A DNA stretch of 64,000 nt from Acidovorax sp. 69 (GTDB lineage Bacteria > Pseudomonadota > Gammaproteobacteria > Burkholderiales > Burkholderiaceae_C). Every line of letters starts with the position of its first letter. Within the stretch, counting starts at the first letter, position 1. The stretch is from contig NZ_PGEP01000001.1 in NCBI RefSeq assembly GCF_002797445.1, positions 1,611,001 to 1,675,000 of the forward strand. The letters run 5' to 3'. Positions 53,720-62,659 of this stretch are shown in pieces. The notes beneath the pieces were generated by a model. The model was not told where the DNA came from and did not search any database. It saw only the letters and a list, made by a program, of their open reading frames with translations. A program made the position numbers and the translations under genes.

Positions 53720-53902
53720 ATGGCCGTTCAGCAAAACAAAAAGTCCCCTTCCAAGCGCGGTATGCACCGCTCGCACAATGCCCTGAATGTGCCAGGCATT
53801 GCTGTGGAACCTACTACTGGTGAAACGCACCTGCGCCACCACATCAGCCCCAACGGTTTTTACCGTGGCCGCCAGGTGCTGAAGAACAAGTCAGAAGCCT
53901 GA
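53720..53902 (+). CDS. rpmF: 50S ribosomal protein L32
   Basis: This 60-residue protein begins [19 protein letters not shown] and has [15 protein letters not shown]; it is the cysteine-free (non-zinc) form of L32. AGGAG lies 7 bases upstream. It is followed by a strong terminator-like hairpin, after which plsX begins. Confidence 0.97.
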   Translation: MAVQQNKKSPSKRGMHRSHNALNVPGIAVEPTTGETHLRHHISPNGFYRGRQVLKNKSEA

Positions 53903-53916
53903 CTTTCGCCCCATCC

Positions 53917-53960
53917 AAAGGCCCGTTGCTACAAAAAATGTAGCGCGGGCCTTTGTTTTG
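53917..53960 (+). terminator. Terminator/attenuator between rpmF and plsX
   Basis: AAAGGCCCG...GCTAC, 6-7 base loop, GTAGC...CGGGCCTTT then GTTTTG. A long, slightly imperfect stem with a T-rich end. Because plsX starts only 50 bp later, it may attenuate rather than end transcription. Confidence 0.8.
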
Positions 53961-54009
53961 ACCGTCGTATTTATCTTTCGGCCTGTTTGGCCGGCCGGAC
54001 AAGTCGCCC

Positions 54010-55062
54010 ATGATCACACTGGCTGTTGACTGCATGGGGGGCGACCATGGCCCCCGCGTCACGCTCGCGGCGTGCCGCCAGTTTCTCGACCACCACCCTG
54101 AAGCCCGTCTGCTGCTTGTCGGCCTGCCGGATAGCCTGAAGGCGTTTTCGCACGACCGTGCCACCATTGTTCCTGCCTCCGAAGTGGTGGCCATGGACGA
54201 TCCTGTGGAAGTCGCCCTGCGCAGGAAGAAGGATTCTTCGATGCGTGTGGCGATTCAGCAAGTCAAGGATGGAACCGCGTCTGCGGCTGTCTCTGCTGGT
54301 AACACTGGCGCATTGATGGCCATTGCCCGTTATTTGCTCAAGACGCTGGATGGTATCGACCGCCCGGCCATTGCCACGCAGTTGCCCAACGCCCAAGGTG
54401 GTGCCACCACGGTACTGGATCTGGGGGCCAACGTGGATTGCTCGGCAGAGCACCTGCTGCAGTTCGCTGTCATGGGTTCAGCCCTGGTCTCGGTCCTCAA
54501 AGATGTGGATGAGCCCACTGTGGGCCTGCTCAACATTGGCGAAGAAGTGATCAAAGGCAGCGAAGTTATAAAAAAAGCCGGCGAATTGCTTCGATCAGCG
54601 GCCAACTCCGGTGATTTGAATTTCTATGGAAATGTTGAGGGAAACGACATTTTCAAAGGAACCGTCGATATCGTGGTGTGTGACGGCTTTGTAGGTAACG
54701 TCGCGCTGAAAGCGAGCGAGGGTGTGGCGTCTATGGTCATTGGCGGGCTGAAGGCTGAGTTTTCTCGCCATATCTTCACCAAAATGGCAGCCATCGTCGC
54801 CTATCCGGTTCTAAAAGCACTGATGAGTCGCATGGACTACCGTCGATACAACGGCGCAGCGCTTTTGGGTCTGCGCGGACTGGTGTTCAAGAGCCATGGA
54901 TCGGCCGACGCCATGGCATTCGAGCAGGCGTTGAACCGGGCGTATGATGCAGCCCGCAACAACTTGCTCGACCGTGTCCGGACCCGGATTGCGCATGCGG
55001 CGCCTCTCCTGGTGCCCGCAGATGCCCAGCCCAAGCCTGGCGTGGCGGCGACCACACACTAG
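54010..55062 (+). CDS. plsX: Phosphate acyltransferase PlsX
   Basis: This 350-residue protein has the family start [14 protein letters not shown] and [14 protein letters not shown]-like segments, and ends with an extended tail. It converts acyl-ACP plus phosphate to acyl-phosphate for phospholipid synthesis at the membrane. It is the first gene of the fatty-acid cluster; fabH follows with no intergenic base. Confidence 0.96.
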   Translation: MITLAVDCMGGDHGPRVTLAACRQFLDHHPEARLLLVGLPDSLKAFSHDRATIVPASEVVAMDDPVEVALRRKKDSSMRVAIQQVKDGTASAAVSAGNTGALMAIARYLLKTLDGIDRPAIATQLPNAQGGATTVLDLGANVDCSAEHLLQFAVMGSALVSVLKDVDEPTVGLLNIGEEVIKGSEVIKKAGELLRSAANSGDLNFYGNVEGNDIFKGTVDIVVCDGFVGNVALKASEGVASMVIGGLKAEFSRHIFTKMAAIVAYPVLKALMSRMDYRRYNGAALLGLRGLVFKSHGSADAMAFEQALNRAYDAARNNLLDRVRTRIAHAAPLLVPADAQPKPGVAATTH

Positions 55063-56040
55063 ATGAGACGCTATTCCCGCATTACCGGCACCGGCAGTTA
55101 TCTGCCTCCCCGCCGGCTGACCAACGCCGATCTGGTGGCCGAACTGGGCCAACGCGGCATCGAAACCTCGGATCAATGGATTGTGGAGCGCACGGGTATC
55201 CGGGCGCGCCACTTTGCCGCGCCCGATGTGACCAGCAGCGATCTGGGTTTGGAGGCCGCACGCAATGCCTTGCAGGCGGCCGGGCTGCAGCCCACCGACA
55301 TTGACCTGATCATCGTCGCCACGTCTACGCCAGACATGGTGTTTCCGTCAGTCGCTTGTATCTTGCAGAACAAGCTGGGTGCCAATGGCTGCCCAGCGTT
55401 TGATGTGCAAGCTGTGTGCAGTGGTTTTGTGTATGCCTTGTCGGTGGCAGATGCCATGATCCAGACGGGTGCCGCCAACCGCGCGTTGGTCATTGGCGCC
55501 GAAGTATTCAGCCGCATTCTGGATTTCAACGACCGCACCACTTGCGTGTTGTTCGGTGATGGCGCTGGCGCCGTGGTGCTGGAGGCGTCGGAGACGCCCG
55601 GCATTTTGTCGAGCGACCTCCATGCGGACGGTAAGCATGTCGACATCCTGTGCGTGCCGGGAAATGTGTCGGGTGGGCAGGTGTTGGGCGATCCTGTGCT
55701 CAAGATGGACGGCCAGGCGGTCTTCAAGCTGGCGGTGGGCGTGCTGGAAAAAGCTGCCCATGCCGCTCTTGCCAAGGCGGGGCTGACCGAGGCTGACATT
55801 GACTGGTTGATTCCGCACCAGGCCAACATCCGCATCATGCAAAGTACGGCCCGCAAGCTGAAGATGTCCATGGACAAGGTGGTGGTCACAGTGGATCAAC
55901 ACGGCAACACCTCTGCGGCCTCCATTCCGCTGGCGCTGGACCATGCGGTTCGCACAGGCCAGGTCAAGAAAGGCGAAACGCTGCTCCTCGAAGGAGTGGG
56001 TGGCGGTTTCACCTGGGGTGCAGTGCTCCTGAAACTATAG
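55063..56040 (+). CDS. fabH: 3-oxoacyl-ACP synthase III
   Basis: This 325-residue condensing enzyme has the catalytic triad Cys in [10 protein letters not shown], His in PHQANIRI and Asn in GNTSAASIP. It starts fatty-acid chains from acetyl-CoA and malonyl-ACP. The ATG directly follows the plsX stop codon. Confidence 0.96.
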   Translation: MRRYSRITGTGSYLPPRRLTNADLVAELGQRGIETSDQWIVERTGIRARHFAAPDVTSSDLGLEAARNALQAAGLQPTDIDLIIVATSTPDMVFPSVACILQNKLGANGCPAFDVQAVCSGFVYALSVADAMIQTGAANRALVIGAEVFSRILDFNDRTTCVLFGDGAGAVVLEASETPGILSSDLHADGKHVDILCVPGNVSGGQVLGDPVLKMDGQAVFKLAVGVLEKAAHAALAKAGLTEADIDWLIPHQANIRIMQSTARKLKMSMDKVVVTVDQHGNTSAASIPLALDHAVRTGQVKKGETLLLEGVGGGFTWGAVLLKL

Positions 56041-56070
56041 CTATCGGCGCTTTTTGAATAAGCGCTATAG
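56035..56070 (+). repeat. Dispersed repeat, copy 8, between fabH and fabD
   Basis: CTATAG and, further in, GCGCTT, 7 bases, AAGCGC (56047-56065), closing with CTATAG. It overlaps the fabH stop codon and fills most of the 60-bp gap before fabD. Confidence 0.55.
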
Positions 56071-56100
56071 GCTAATTTCATTCATATTTCTGGATTTTTC

Positions 56101-57051
56101 ATGAAGTCTTTTGCATTTGTCTTTCCGGGGCAGGGCTCCCAGTCGGTGGGCATGCTTGACGGTTGGGGCGATCACCCTGTGGTGGCGCAGACCCTGCAAG
56201 AAGCATCAGATGCCTTGGGTGAAGACGTCGCTGGCTTGATCAAGCAGGGCCCCAAAGAGGCGCTCGCCATGACCACCAACACCCAGCCGGTGATGCTGGT
56301 GGCGGGTGTTGCCGCATGGCGTGTCTGGCGCGCCGAGGGCGGTGCTGCGCCGGCAGCTTTGGCGGGGCATTCGCTAGGAGAATATTCAGCCCTGGTGGCG
56401 GCCGGCGTACTCACGTTGACCCAAGCTGCGCCACTGGTCCGCTTGCGTGCCGCGGCCATGCAGGAAGCCGTGCCCGCAGGCACCGGTGCCATGGCGGCGA
56501 TTTTGGGTCTGGACGCATCCAAGGTGGTTGCTGGTTGTGCCGAGGCGCTGGCTTCTTTTGGAGCGGGCTCGGCGGAAGTGGTTGAAGCCGTCAATTTCAA
56601 TGACCCGGCGCAGACGGTGATTGCAGGTTCCAAGGCGGGTGTGGATAAAGCCTGCGAAGTGCTGAAGGCTGCGGGCGCCAAGCGCGCGCTGCTGTTGCCG
56701 GTGTCGGCGCCCTTCCATTCGAGCCTGATGAAGCCCGCAGCCGAAAAACTGCGCGTGGCGCTCGCCGATGTTGTGCTTGCCGCGCCCCAGATCCCTGTGG
56801 TCAACAACGTGGACGTTGCAGTGCAGCAGGACGGCGACGCGATTCGCGATGCGCTGTACCGCCAGGCTTTTGGCCCGGTGCGCTGGGTGGAGTGTGTCCA
56901 CGCGCTCAAGGCACGTGGCGTGACCCATCTGATTGAAAGTGGCCCAGGCAAAGTGCTGGCGGGCCTGACCAAGCGCATTGACCCGGAGCTGGTTGGTGCG
57001 GCGTTGTTTGACACGGCCACCTTGGCTGAAACCCGGGAGTTGTTGGCATGA
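56101..57051 (+). CDS. fabD: Malonyl-CoA:ACP transacylase
   Basis: This 316-residue protein has FPGQGSQSVGM, the catalytic Ser in GHSLGEYSALVAAG and the His in APFHSSLM. It loads malonyl groups onto ACP. Its stop overlaps the fabG start by 4 bases. Confidence 0.96.
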   Translation: MKSFAFVFPGQGSQSVGMLDGWGDHPVVAQTLQEASDALGEDVAGLIKQGPKEALAMTTNTQPVMLVAGVAAWRVWRAEGGAAPAALAGHSLGEYSALVAAGVLTLTQAAPLVRLRAAAMQEAVPAGTGAMAAILGLDASKVVAGCAEALASFGAGSAEVVEAVNFNDPAQTVIAGSKAGVDKACEVLKAAGAKRALLLPVSAPFHSSLMKPAAEKLRVALADVVLAAPQIPVVNNVDVAVQQDGDAIRDALYRQAFGPVRWVECVHALKARGVTHLIESGPGKVLAGLTKRIDPELVGAALFDTATLAETRELLA

Positions 57052-57794
57052 CGGAATCCACCCAGACAGCGCTAGTGGCGCTGGTGACTGGCGCGTCGCG
57101 CGGTATTGGCGCGGCGATTGCGCTGGAGCTTGCAATCAAGGGCTACCAGGTCGTGGGCACGGGCACCACGGACGAGGGTGCGGAGCTCATCACCAAGGCT
57201 CTGGCGGCCTATCCTGGCTGCCGTGGCGCTAATTTGAATGTGAACGACGGCGCTGCCATCGAGGCGCTGATGGACTCCATCGTCAAGCAGCTGGGTGGCT
57301 TGCATGTGGTGGTCAACAATGCAGGAATTACCCGCGACACGCTTGCCATGCGCATGAAGGACGATGATTGGGATGCGGTGCTGGACACCAATCTCAAGGC
57401 CGTGTTCCGTGTGAGCCGCGCTGCAATTCGTCCCATGATGAAGCAGCGTTTCGGGCGCATCATCAGCATCACGAGCGTGGTAGGGGCGTCTGGTAATCCG
57501 GGGCAAGCCAACTACGCCGCAGCCAAGGCGGGCGTGGCTGGTATGACCCGTGCGTTGGCCCGCGAACTGGGCAGTCGAAACATCACGGTCAACTGCGTGG
57601 CGCCTGGTTTTATTGAGACCGATATGACGTCTGCACTGCCCGAAGAACAGCAAAAAGCCCTCAATGCGCAGATCCCTTTGGGGCATATGGGCAAGCCCGA
57701 AGACATCGCACACGCGGTGGCCTACCTGGCTTCGCGCGAGGCTGGCTATGTGACGGGGCAGGAGTTGCACGTCAATGGCGGCATGTACATGTAA
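57048..57794 (+). CDS. fabG: 3-oxoacyl-ACP reductase
   Basis: This 248-residue short-chain dehydrogenase has the NADPH motif TGASRGIGAAIALE, NNAGITRD and the YAAAKAG catalytic Tyr/Lys, and ends in VNGGMYM typical of FabG. It reduces 3-oxoacyl-ACP in each elongation cycle. Confidence 0.96.
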   Translation: MTESTQTALVALVTGASRGIGAAIALELAIKGYQVVGTGTTDEGAELITKALAAYPGCRGANLNVNDGAAIEALMDSIVKQLGGLHVVVNNAGITRDTLAMRMKDDDWDAVLDTNLKAVFRVSRAAIRPMMKQRFGRIISITSVVGASGNPGQANYAAAKAGVAGMTRALARELGSRNITVNCVAPGFIETDMTSALPEEQQKALNAQIPLGHMGKPEDIAHAVAYLASREAGYVTGQELHVNGGMYM

Positions 57795-57861
57795 TTGAGA
57801 CAAGTTAACGCCGGTTCATCCGGACGGCGGGCTGCTGAGGGGATTCCCCTTAAGCGGCTAG

Positions 57862-58137
<276 letters not shown>

Positions 58138-58184
58138 GCAGCGCCCAGCGCCTGACTCAAGCGATCAGCAAAAGGTTTTTACGC

Positions 58185-59429
58185 ATGAGCCGTCGTCGCG
58201 TCGTCGTGACCGGCCTGGGTTGCGTCAGCCCCGTGGGCAACACGGTGGCCGATTCCTGGGCCAATCTCCTTGCCGGAAAGTCCGGCATTGATCTCATCAC
58301 CAAGTTCGATGCGTCGAACTTTTCCTGCAAAATTGCAGGGGAGATCAAAGGTCTTGACCTGGAGTCGTACATCAGCGCCAAGGATGCGCGCGGGATGGAC
58401 GCTTTCATTCATTTCGGCATCGCTGCCGCCGCGCAGGCTGTGCAGGACGCCGGTCTGCCGACTGGCGAGGCGCTCAGTGAAGAATTTGCCACACGCATTG
58501 CGTGCGTGATCGGCTCTGGCATTGGCGGCCTCCCGCTGATTGAAAACACCCATGCGGAGCTGGTCAGCCGTGGGCCACGGCGCATCACGCCATTTTTTGT
58601 GCCAGCCTCCATCATCAATATGGTGGCGGGTCATGTGTCCATGCGTTTCGGCTTCAAAGGGCCGAATCTTGCGGTGGTGACAGCCTGCACAACAGGCTTG
58701 CATTGCATTGGAGAAGCGGGCCGCATGATCGAGTACGGGGATGCGGATGTGGTGGTTGCCGGCGGCACGGAATCCACAGTGTCTCCGCTCGGCATCGGTG
58801 GGTTTGCCGCCATGCGTGCGTTGTCCACCCGTAATGATGATCCTCAGACGGCATCGCGCCCCTGGGATAAGGACCGTGACGGTTTTGTGCTGGGCGAAGG
58901 TGCCGGCGTCATGGTGCTCGAAGAGTATGAGCACGCCAAAGCCAGAGGCGCCAAAATCTATGCTGAGCTCAGCGGTTTTGGCATGAGTGCGGATGCCGGT
59001 CACATGACGGCACCCAGCATGGACGGCCCCCGCCGGGCCATGCTCAGTGCTTTGCGCAATGCGGGTATCAACGCCGATCAGGTGGACTATCTGAATGCCC
59101 ACGGCACTTCGACCCCGCTGGGCGACCTGAACGAGACCAACGCGATCAAGGCAGCTTTGGGCGACCATGCTTACAAGACCGTTGTCAGTTCTACCAAATC
59201 CATGACGGGGCATTTGCTCGGTGGTGCAGGTGGCATCGAGAGTGTTTTCACCGTTCTGGCACTGCATCAGCAAAAGGTGCCACCTACCATCAATCTGTTC
59301 AACCAGGATCCTGAGTGTGATCTGGATTACTGTGCCAACACGGCGCGTGACATGAAGATTGATGTGGCTGTCAAAAACAACTTCGGTTTTGGCGGCACGA
59401 ATGGGACGCTGGTTTTCAAACGCGTCTGA
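58185..59429 (+). CDS. fabF: 3-oxoacyl-ACP synthase II
   Basis: This 414-residue condensing enzyme has catalytic Cys in [10 protein letters not shown] and the two His in [11 protein letters not shown] and [13 protein letters not shown]. It elongates acyl chains and modulates unsaturation in response to temperature. It closes the fatty-acid cluster; a 144-bp gap with no clear gene follows. Confidence 0.96.
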   Translation: MSRRRVVVTGLGCVSPVGNTVADSWANLLAGKSGIDLITKFDASNFSCKIAGEIKGLDLESYISAKDARGMDAFIHFGIAAAAQAVQDAGLPTGEALSEEFATRIACVIGSGIGGLPLIENTHAELVSRGPRRITPFFVPASIINMVAGHVSMRFGFKGPNLAVVTACTTGLHCIGEAGRMIEYGDADVVVAGGTESTVSPLGIGGFAAMRALSTRNDDPQTASRPWDKDRDGFVLGEGAGVMVLEEYEHAKARGAKIYAELSGFGMSADAGHMTAPSMDGPRRAMLSALRNAGINADQVDYLNAHGTSTPLGDLNETNAIKAALGDHAYKTVVSSTKSMTGHLLGGAGGIESVFTVLALHQQKVPPTINLFNQDPECDLDYCANTARDMKIDVAVKNNFGFGGTNGTLVFKRV

Positions 59430-59573
59430 TTCCACTGGCTGCGCCGCCTCTTTCGCGGCGTGAGCGGCCCATGGACTGCGTCCGCCGAGCTCTCAGGGCG
59501 CCTGCCTTCGGCTGCTGCACGGCGGAGCGCCTCACTCAGCCTGTCTTGTTGACTTGATGGCCGTCGTTATCCA

Positions 59574-60074
59574 ATGACCCGGCTTACTCGGCTTCCCCCG
59601 GCGGTGCAATACCCATTGCGGCGCAGCTTTGTCTTGGGTGCTGTTCTTCTTGGCTTGCTGTTGGCTGGGGCTGGTGTGCTGGTGGCTTGGTTCCTGGGGG
59701 GCGCAAGATACCCCTCTGGGATCGGGATCGCCGCAGGTTGCCTGTGGCTCGTGGTGGCGGCGTGCGTGTTGCATTTCTGGTGGCACCAGTTAGAGGGGGT
59801 GTTACGGTGGGACGGGCAGGCCTGGACCGTGGAGGATGACCAGCACGGGAAAATATTCTGGGCACTTTCCCGTCCACCGGAAGTCATTCTCGACTTGCAA
59901 GGCCATCTTTGGGTGTGTGCGTTTCCTTTGGGGCATCACCAAACTTGGCTTTGGCTGGAGCGTTCAAGTCAGCCAGAACGTTGGGTTGACATGCGTCGTG
60001 CGGTATATTCGCGCGCCAAACCGGGCGCTGACAACGCTGACGAAACCGCCCCGGCCAAGCGCCGTGGGGCGTGA
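59574..60074 (+). CDS. YgfX/CptA-like two-helix membrane protein
   Basis: This 166-residue protein has two hydrophobic helices (about 18-42 and 50-68) and a soluble end with GVLRWDGQAWTV and TWLWLERSSQPERWVDMRR. That pattern resembles YgfX (CptA) of gammaproteobacteria (GRLRW-GQ-WS, HLWLAADS..EWRDLRR). YgfX is usually linked to sdhE and often near rpoE; here no sdhE is adjacent. The gene ends 13 bp before rpoE, so it is probably co-transcribed. Function here is uncertain. Confidence 0.65.
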   Translation: MTRLTRLPPAVQYPLRRSFVLGAVLLGLLLAGAGVLVAWFLGGARYPSGIGIAAGCLWLVVAACVLHFWWHQLEGVLRWDGQAWTVEDDQHGKIFWALSRPPEVILDLQGHLWVCAFPLGHHQTWLWLERSSQPERWVDMRRAVYSRAKPGADNADETAPAKRRGA

Positions 60075-60087
60075 ATCTTGAGTATCC

Positions 60088-60714
60088 ATGACTGTAATTC
60101 CGCCTTCCCCCTCCGAAGACAGCGATCTCCAACTGGTGGAGCGCACGGTAGCGGGCGATCAACGCGCCTACGAGTTATTGGTCATCAAGTACCAACGCCG
60201 CATTGAACGCCTGATTGGTCGCATGGTGCGTGACACGGATATCGTCCAGGACATTGCCCAAGAGACATTCATCCGGGCCTATCGCGCGCTTCATCAATTC
60301 CGGGGAGACGCGCAGTTCTACACGTGGCTGTACCGCATTGCCGTCAATACCGCCAAAAAGGCGCTGATGGACATGAAGCGCAACCCTGTCATTTCCGAGA
60401 ACGCTTTTCGTTCCAGTGATGACGAGGATGAAACTTCCCGCCTGGGACACGAACTAACCAGCGACGAAACCCCTGAAACCGTACTCGCCGCCCGAGAGAT
60501 CGCGCAGGTGGTGAACGCGGCCATGGAGGCATTGCCTGAAGATCTGCGCCAAGCGGTGACGCTGCGCGAGATTGAAGGGTTGAGCTACGAGGAGATCGCT
60601 ACGGCCATGGGTTGTCCTATTGGTACGGTGCGCTCCCGGATATTTCGGGCGCGGGAGGCCATATCCGCCAAAGTGCGCCCTTTGCTTGAGAACCAGTCGG
60701 GCAAACGGTGGTGA
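60088..60714 (+). CDS. rpoE: Sigma-E type ECF sigma factor
   Basis: This 208-residue protein has region 2 (DTDIVQDIAQETFIRAYRAL) and region 4 (LREIEGLSYEEIATAMGCP, IGTVRSRIFRAREA) very close to E. coli RpoE. It directs envelope-stress transcription. It is followed by rseA, rseB and a DegP-family protease, the classic arrangement. Confidence 0.96.
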   Translation: MTVIPPSPSEDSDLQLVERTVAGDQRAYELLVIKYQRRIERLIGRMVRDTDIVQDIAQETFIRAYRALHQFRGDAQFYTWLYRIAVNTAKKALMDMKRNPVISENAFRSSDDEDETSRLGHELTSDETPETVLAAREIAQVVNAAMEALPEDLRQAVTLREIEGLSYEEIATAMGCPIGTVRSRIFRAREAISAKVRPLLENQSGKRW

Positions 60715-60723
60715 GGTGATGAG

Positions 60724-61380
60724 ATGAATAAAGCTGAAACAGGTATCAACGGGCTGGCAGGTAACACCATGATGAATGACATGAAGATGCGAGAGCAATT
60801 GTCCGCTTTGGCTGATGGCCAACTCCAAGGGGATGAGTTGGCGGCTGCTCTGGCATATGCGGCCGAAGAGGAGGAGGGGCGCGACACCTGGCAGCTTTAC
60901 CACCTTGTGGGCGATGTGCTGCGTTCGTCCGACCTGGCGCAGCCGGCGCACCCCGTGTTCTTGTCGCGGTTGCGTGAGCAACTGGCCCAGGAAGTGCCTC
61001 CTGAGCGTCCTCAAGCCCAGCAGGTTCAGATTGGCATGGTTGCTCCGTTGGCAGATGCGGCCAACGCCTCCGTGTTCCGCTGGAAGATGCTTGCAGGCTT
61101 TGCTTCTTTGGCGGCCGTGGCTGCCATTGGCTGGTCGTCCCTCGCCAGTTTGCAGGGTGCAGGCCCATCAGGTGCTCAACTGGCTGCTGTGCCCGATCGA
61201 TCTTCTGCCCAGGGCGCTCCGGTCGTTGCTGTGGCCGATGCCGATGGGCAGCAGGTCATGATTCGTGATCCTCGCCTCGATGAGTTGCTGGCTGCCCACA
61301 AGCAGTTTGGAAGCACGTCTGCATTGCAGATGCCCGCAGGTTTCCTGCGCAATGCAACGTTTGAAACCCCTGGTCGCTGA
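60724..61380 (+). CDS. rseA: Sigma-E anti-sigma factor RseA-like
   Basis: This 218-residue protein has the N-terminal anti-sigma domain (MREQLSALADGQLQGDEL), then one membrane helix (about 117-136) and a periplasmic part. It binds RpoE and is degraded on envelope stress. GAGG lies 6 bases before ATG 60724; an internal ATG pair near 60769 (MMNDMKMRE) is an alternative start that matches family length well. Confidence 0.9.
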   Translation: MNKAETGINGLAGNTMMNDMKMREQLSALADGQLQGDELAAALAYAAEEEEGRDTWQLYHLVGDVLRSSDLAQPAHPVFLSRLREQLAQEVPPERPQAQQVQIGMVAPLADAANASVFRWKMLAGFASLAAVAAIGWSSLASLQGAGPSGAQLAAVPDRSSAQGAPVVAVADADGQQVMIRDPRLDELLAAHKQFGSTSALQMPAGFLRNATFETPGR

Positions 61381-61416
61381 GACGGGGATGGCTGTTCCCG
61401 GCGTCGAGATCGCGTG

Positions 61417-62493
61417 ATGAGCACATTTGGAGTGATAAAGGCAGTCGGACTTGTCCGGTATCGATGGCTCATGTCGCTGTTCGCGGCGGCGGTGTGCGGC
61501 CTCGGTGGCTCGGTGGCGATGGGGGCTCCGTTGGCTGGAGGCATTGCAATACCCTCTGGTGATTCCCTTTCTTCTCCTGCCGAGCGTGACGTAGCGCAAT
61601 GGGTCGAGCGCATGCAGGGGGCCCCCTGTCGCAAGTCCTATGCGGGCATTTTTGTGGTGATGTCTGCCAATGGAGCGATGTCCAGTTCGCGTATCTGGCA
61701 CGCGTGTGATGGGCAGCAGCAGATGGAGCGGGTGGAGTCTCTCAGTGGTACGCCGCGTACCGTCTTTCGGCGCAATGACGAGGTGCGGACGTTCCTGCCG
61801 CAGGCGCGTGTTGTGCGCACAGACCGTCGCGATGCGGCTGGGCTGTTTCCCCGTGTTCCATTGGTCAGCGGTACGTCCATTGCACAGTTTTACACCTCCC
61901 ATCTGATGGGGCAGGAGCGGGTGGCCGGGTTCGTTGCTGATGTCGTGTGGTTCAAGCCCTCAGACACTTTGCGCTTTGGCTATCGCCTGTGGATTGAGCA
62001 GGACTCCGGGTTGGTGGTGAAGCTGCAGACACTGGGCGCGGATGGCCGGGTTCTGGAGCAGGCGGCATTTTCAGAACTTGACCTGAATGCACCTGTGCGT
62101 GCTGAACAGCTGTCTCGCTTGATGGAGGCAACGGCGGGTTACAAGGTGGTTGCTCCGTCTGTGGTGAAGACCACCGCCAAGGCCGAAGGCTGGGTGCTGC
62201 GTCAGCCGGTTGCTGGTTTTGTCCCGGTCAGTTGCCGTCGGCGTGCCGTCTCTGCGGCGGACGATGCGCCCAGTGTCTTGCAGTGTCTGTATTCCGATGG
62301 TCTGGCATCGGTGTCCCTGTTTTTAGAGCCCTTTGATCCGCTGCGTCACACTGCGCAGCCCCAGATTTCCGGCATTGGTGCAACGCAGCTATTGGCGCAG
62401 CGCATGCCGTCAGATGTCTGGCTTACTGCTGTGGGTGAGGTGCCCTTGCCCACGCTGCGTCTTTTTGCGGGCCAACTGGAGCGTTCGCCCTGA
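61417..62493 (+). CDS. rseB: RseB/MucB periplasmic sigma-E regulator
   Basis: This roughly 358-residue exported protein has a signal segment within the first 45 residues, a LolA-like N-terminal domain (SYAGIFVVMSANGAMSSSRI, ERVESLSGTPRTVFR) and a smaller C-terminal domain (GWVLRQPVAGFVPV). It shields RseA from cleavage and senses lipids or lipopolysaccharide in stress. ATG 61417 is used; GTG 61414 is directly before it. Confidence 0.92.
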   Translation: MSTFGVIKAVGLVRYRWLMSLFAAAVCGLGGSVAMGAPLAGGIAIPSGDSLSSPAERDVAQWVERMQGAPCRKSYAGIFVVMSANGAMSSSRIWHACDGQQQMERVESLSGTPRTVFRRNDEVRTFLPQARVVRTDRRDAAGLFPRVPLVSGTSIAQFYTSHLMGQERVAGFVADVVWFKPSDTLRFGYRLWIEQDSGLVVKLQTLGADGRVLEQAAFSELDLNAPVRAEQLSRLMEATAGYKVVAPSVVKTTAKAEGWVLRQPVAGFVPVSCRRRAVSAADDAPSVLQCLYSDGLASVSLFLEPFDPLRHTAQPQISGIGATQLLAQRMPSDVWLTAVGEVPLPTLRLFAGQLERSP

Positions 62494-62583
62494 AGTCGTC
62501 TGGCCGGGCGTTGGTGGGTGATTGGCATTGTGGGGTGGACCTGTGCCTGCCATGAACGACATGGAAAGAGTGCACTGTTCCCG

Positions 62584-62612
62584 GGAACCAATTGGCGCCA
62601 CACTCTTCACAG
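62584..62612 (+). promoter_or_regulatory. Possible sigma-E-type promoter before mucD
   Basis: GGAACC (62584-62589), 16 bases, TTCACA (62606-62611) approximates the GGAACTT/TCNAA architecture of RpoE promoters, 49 bp before the protease start. It is weak on its own. Confidence 0.35.
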
Positions 62613-62659
62613 TTGCACACAGTTAGTTGACAGCAATCGCCACAATTCACGAAAGGTCG

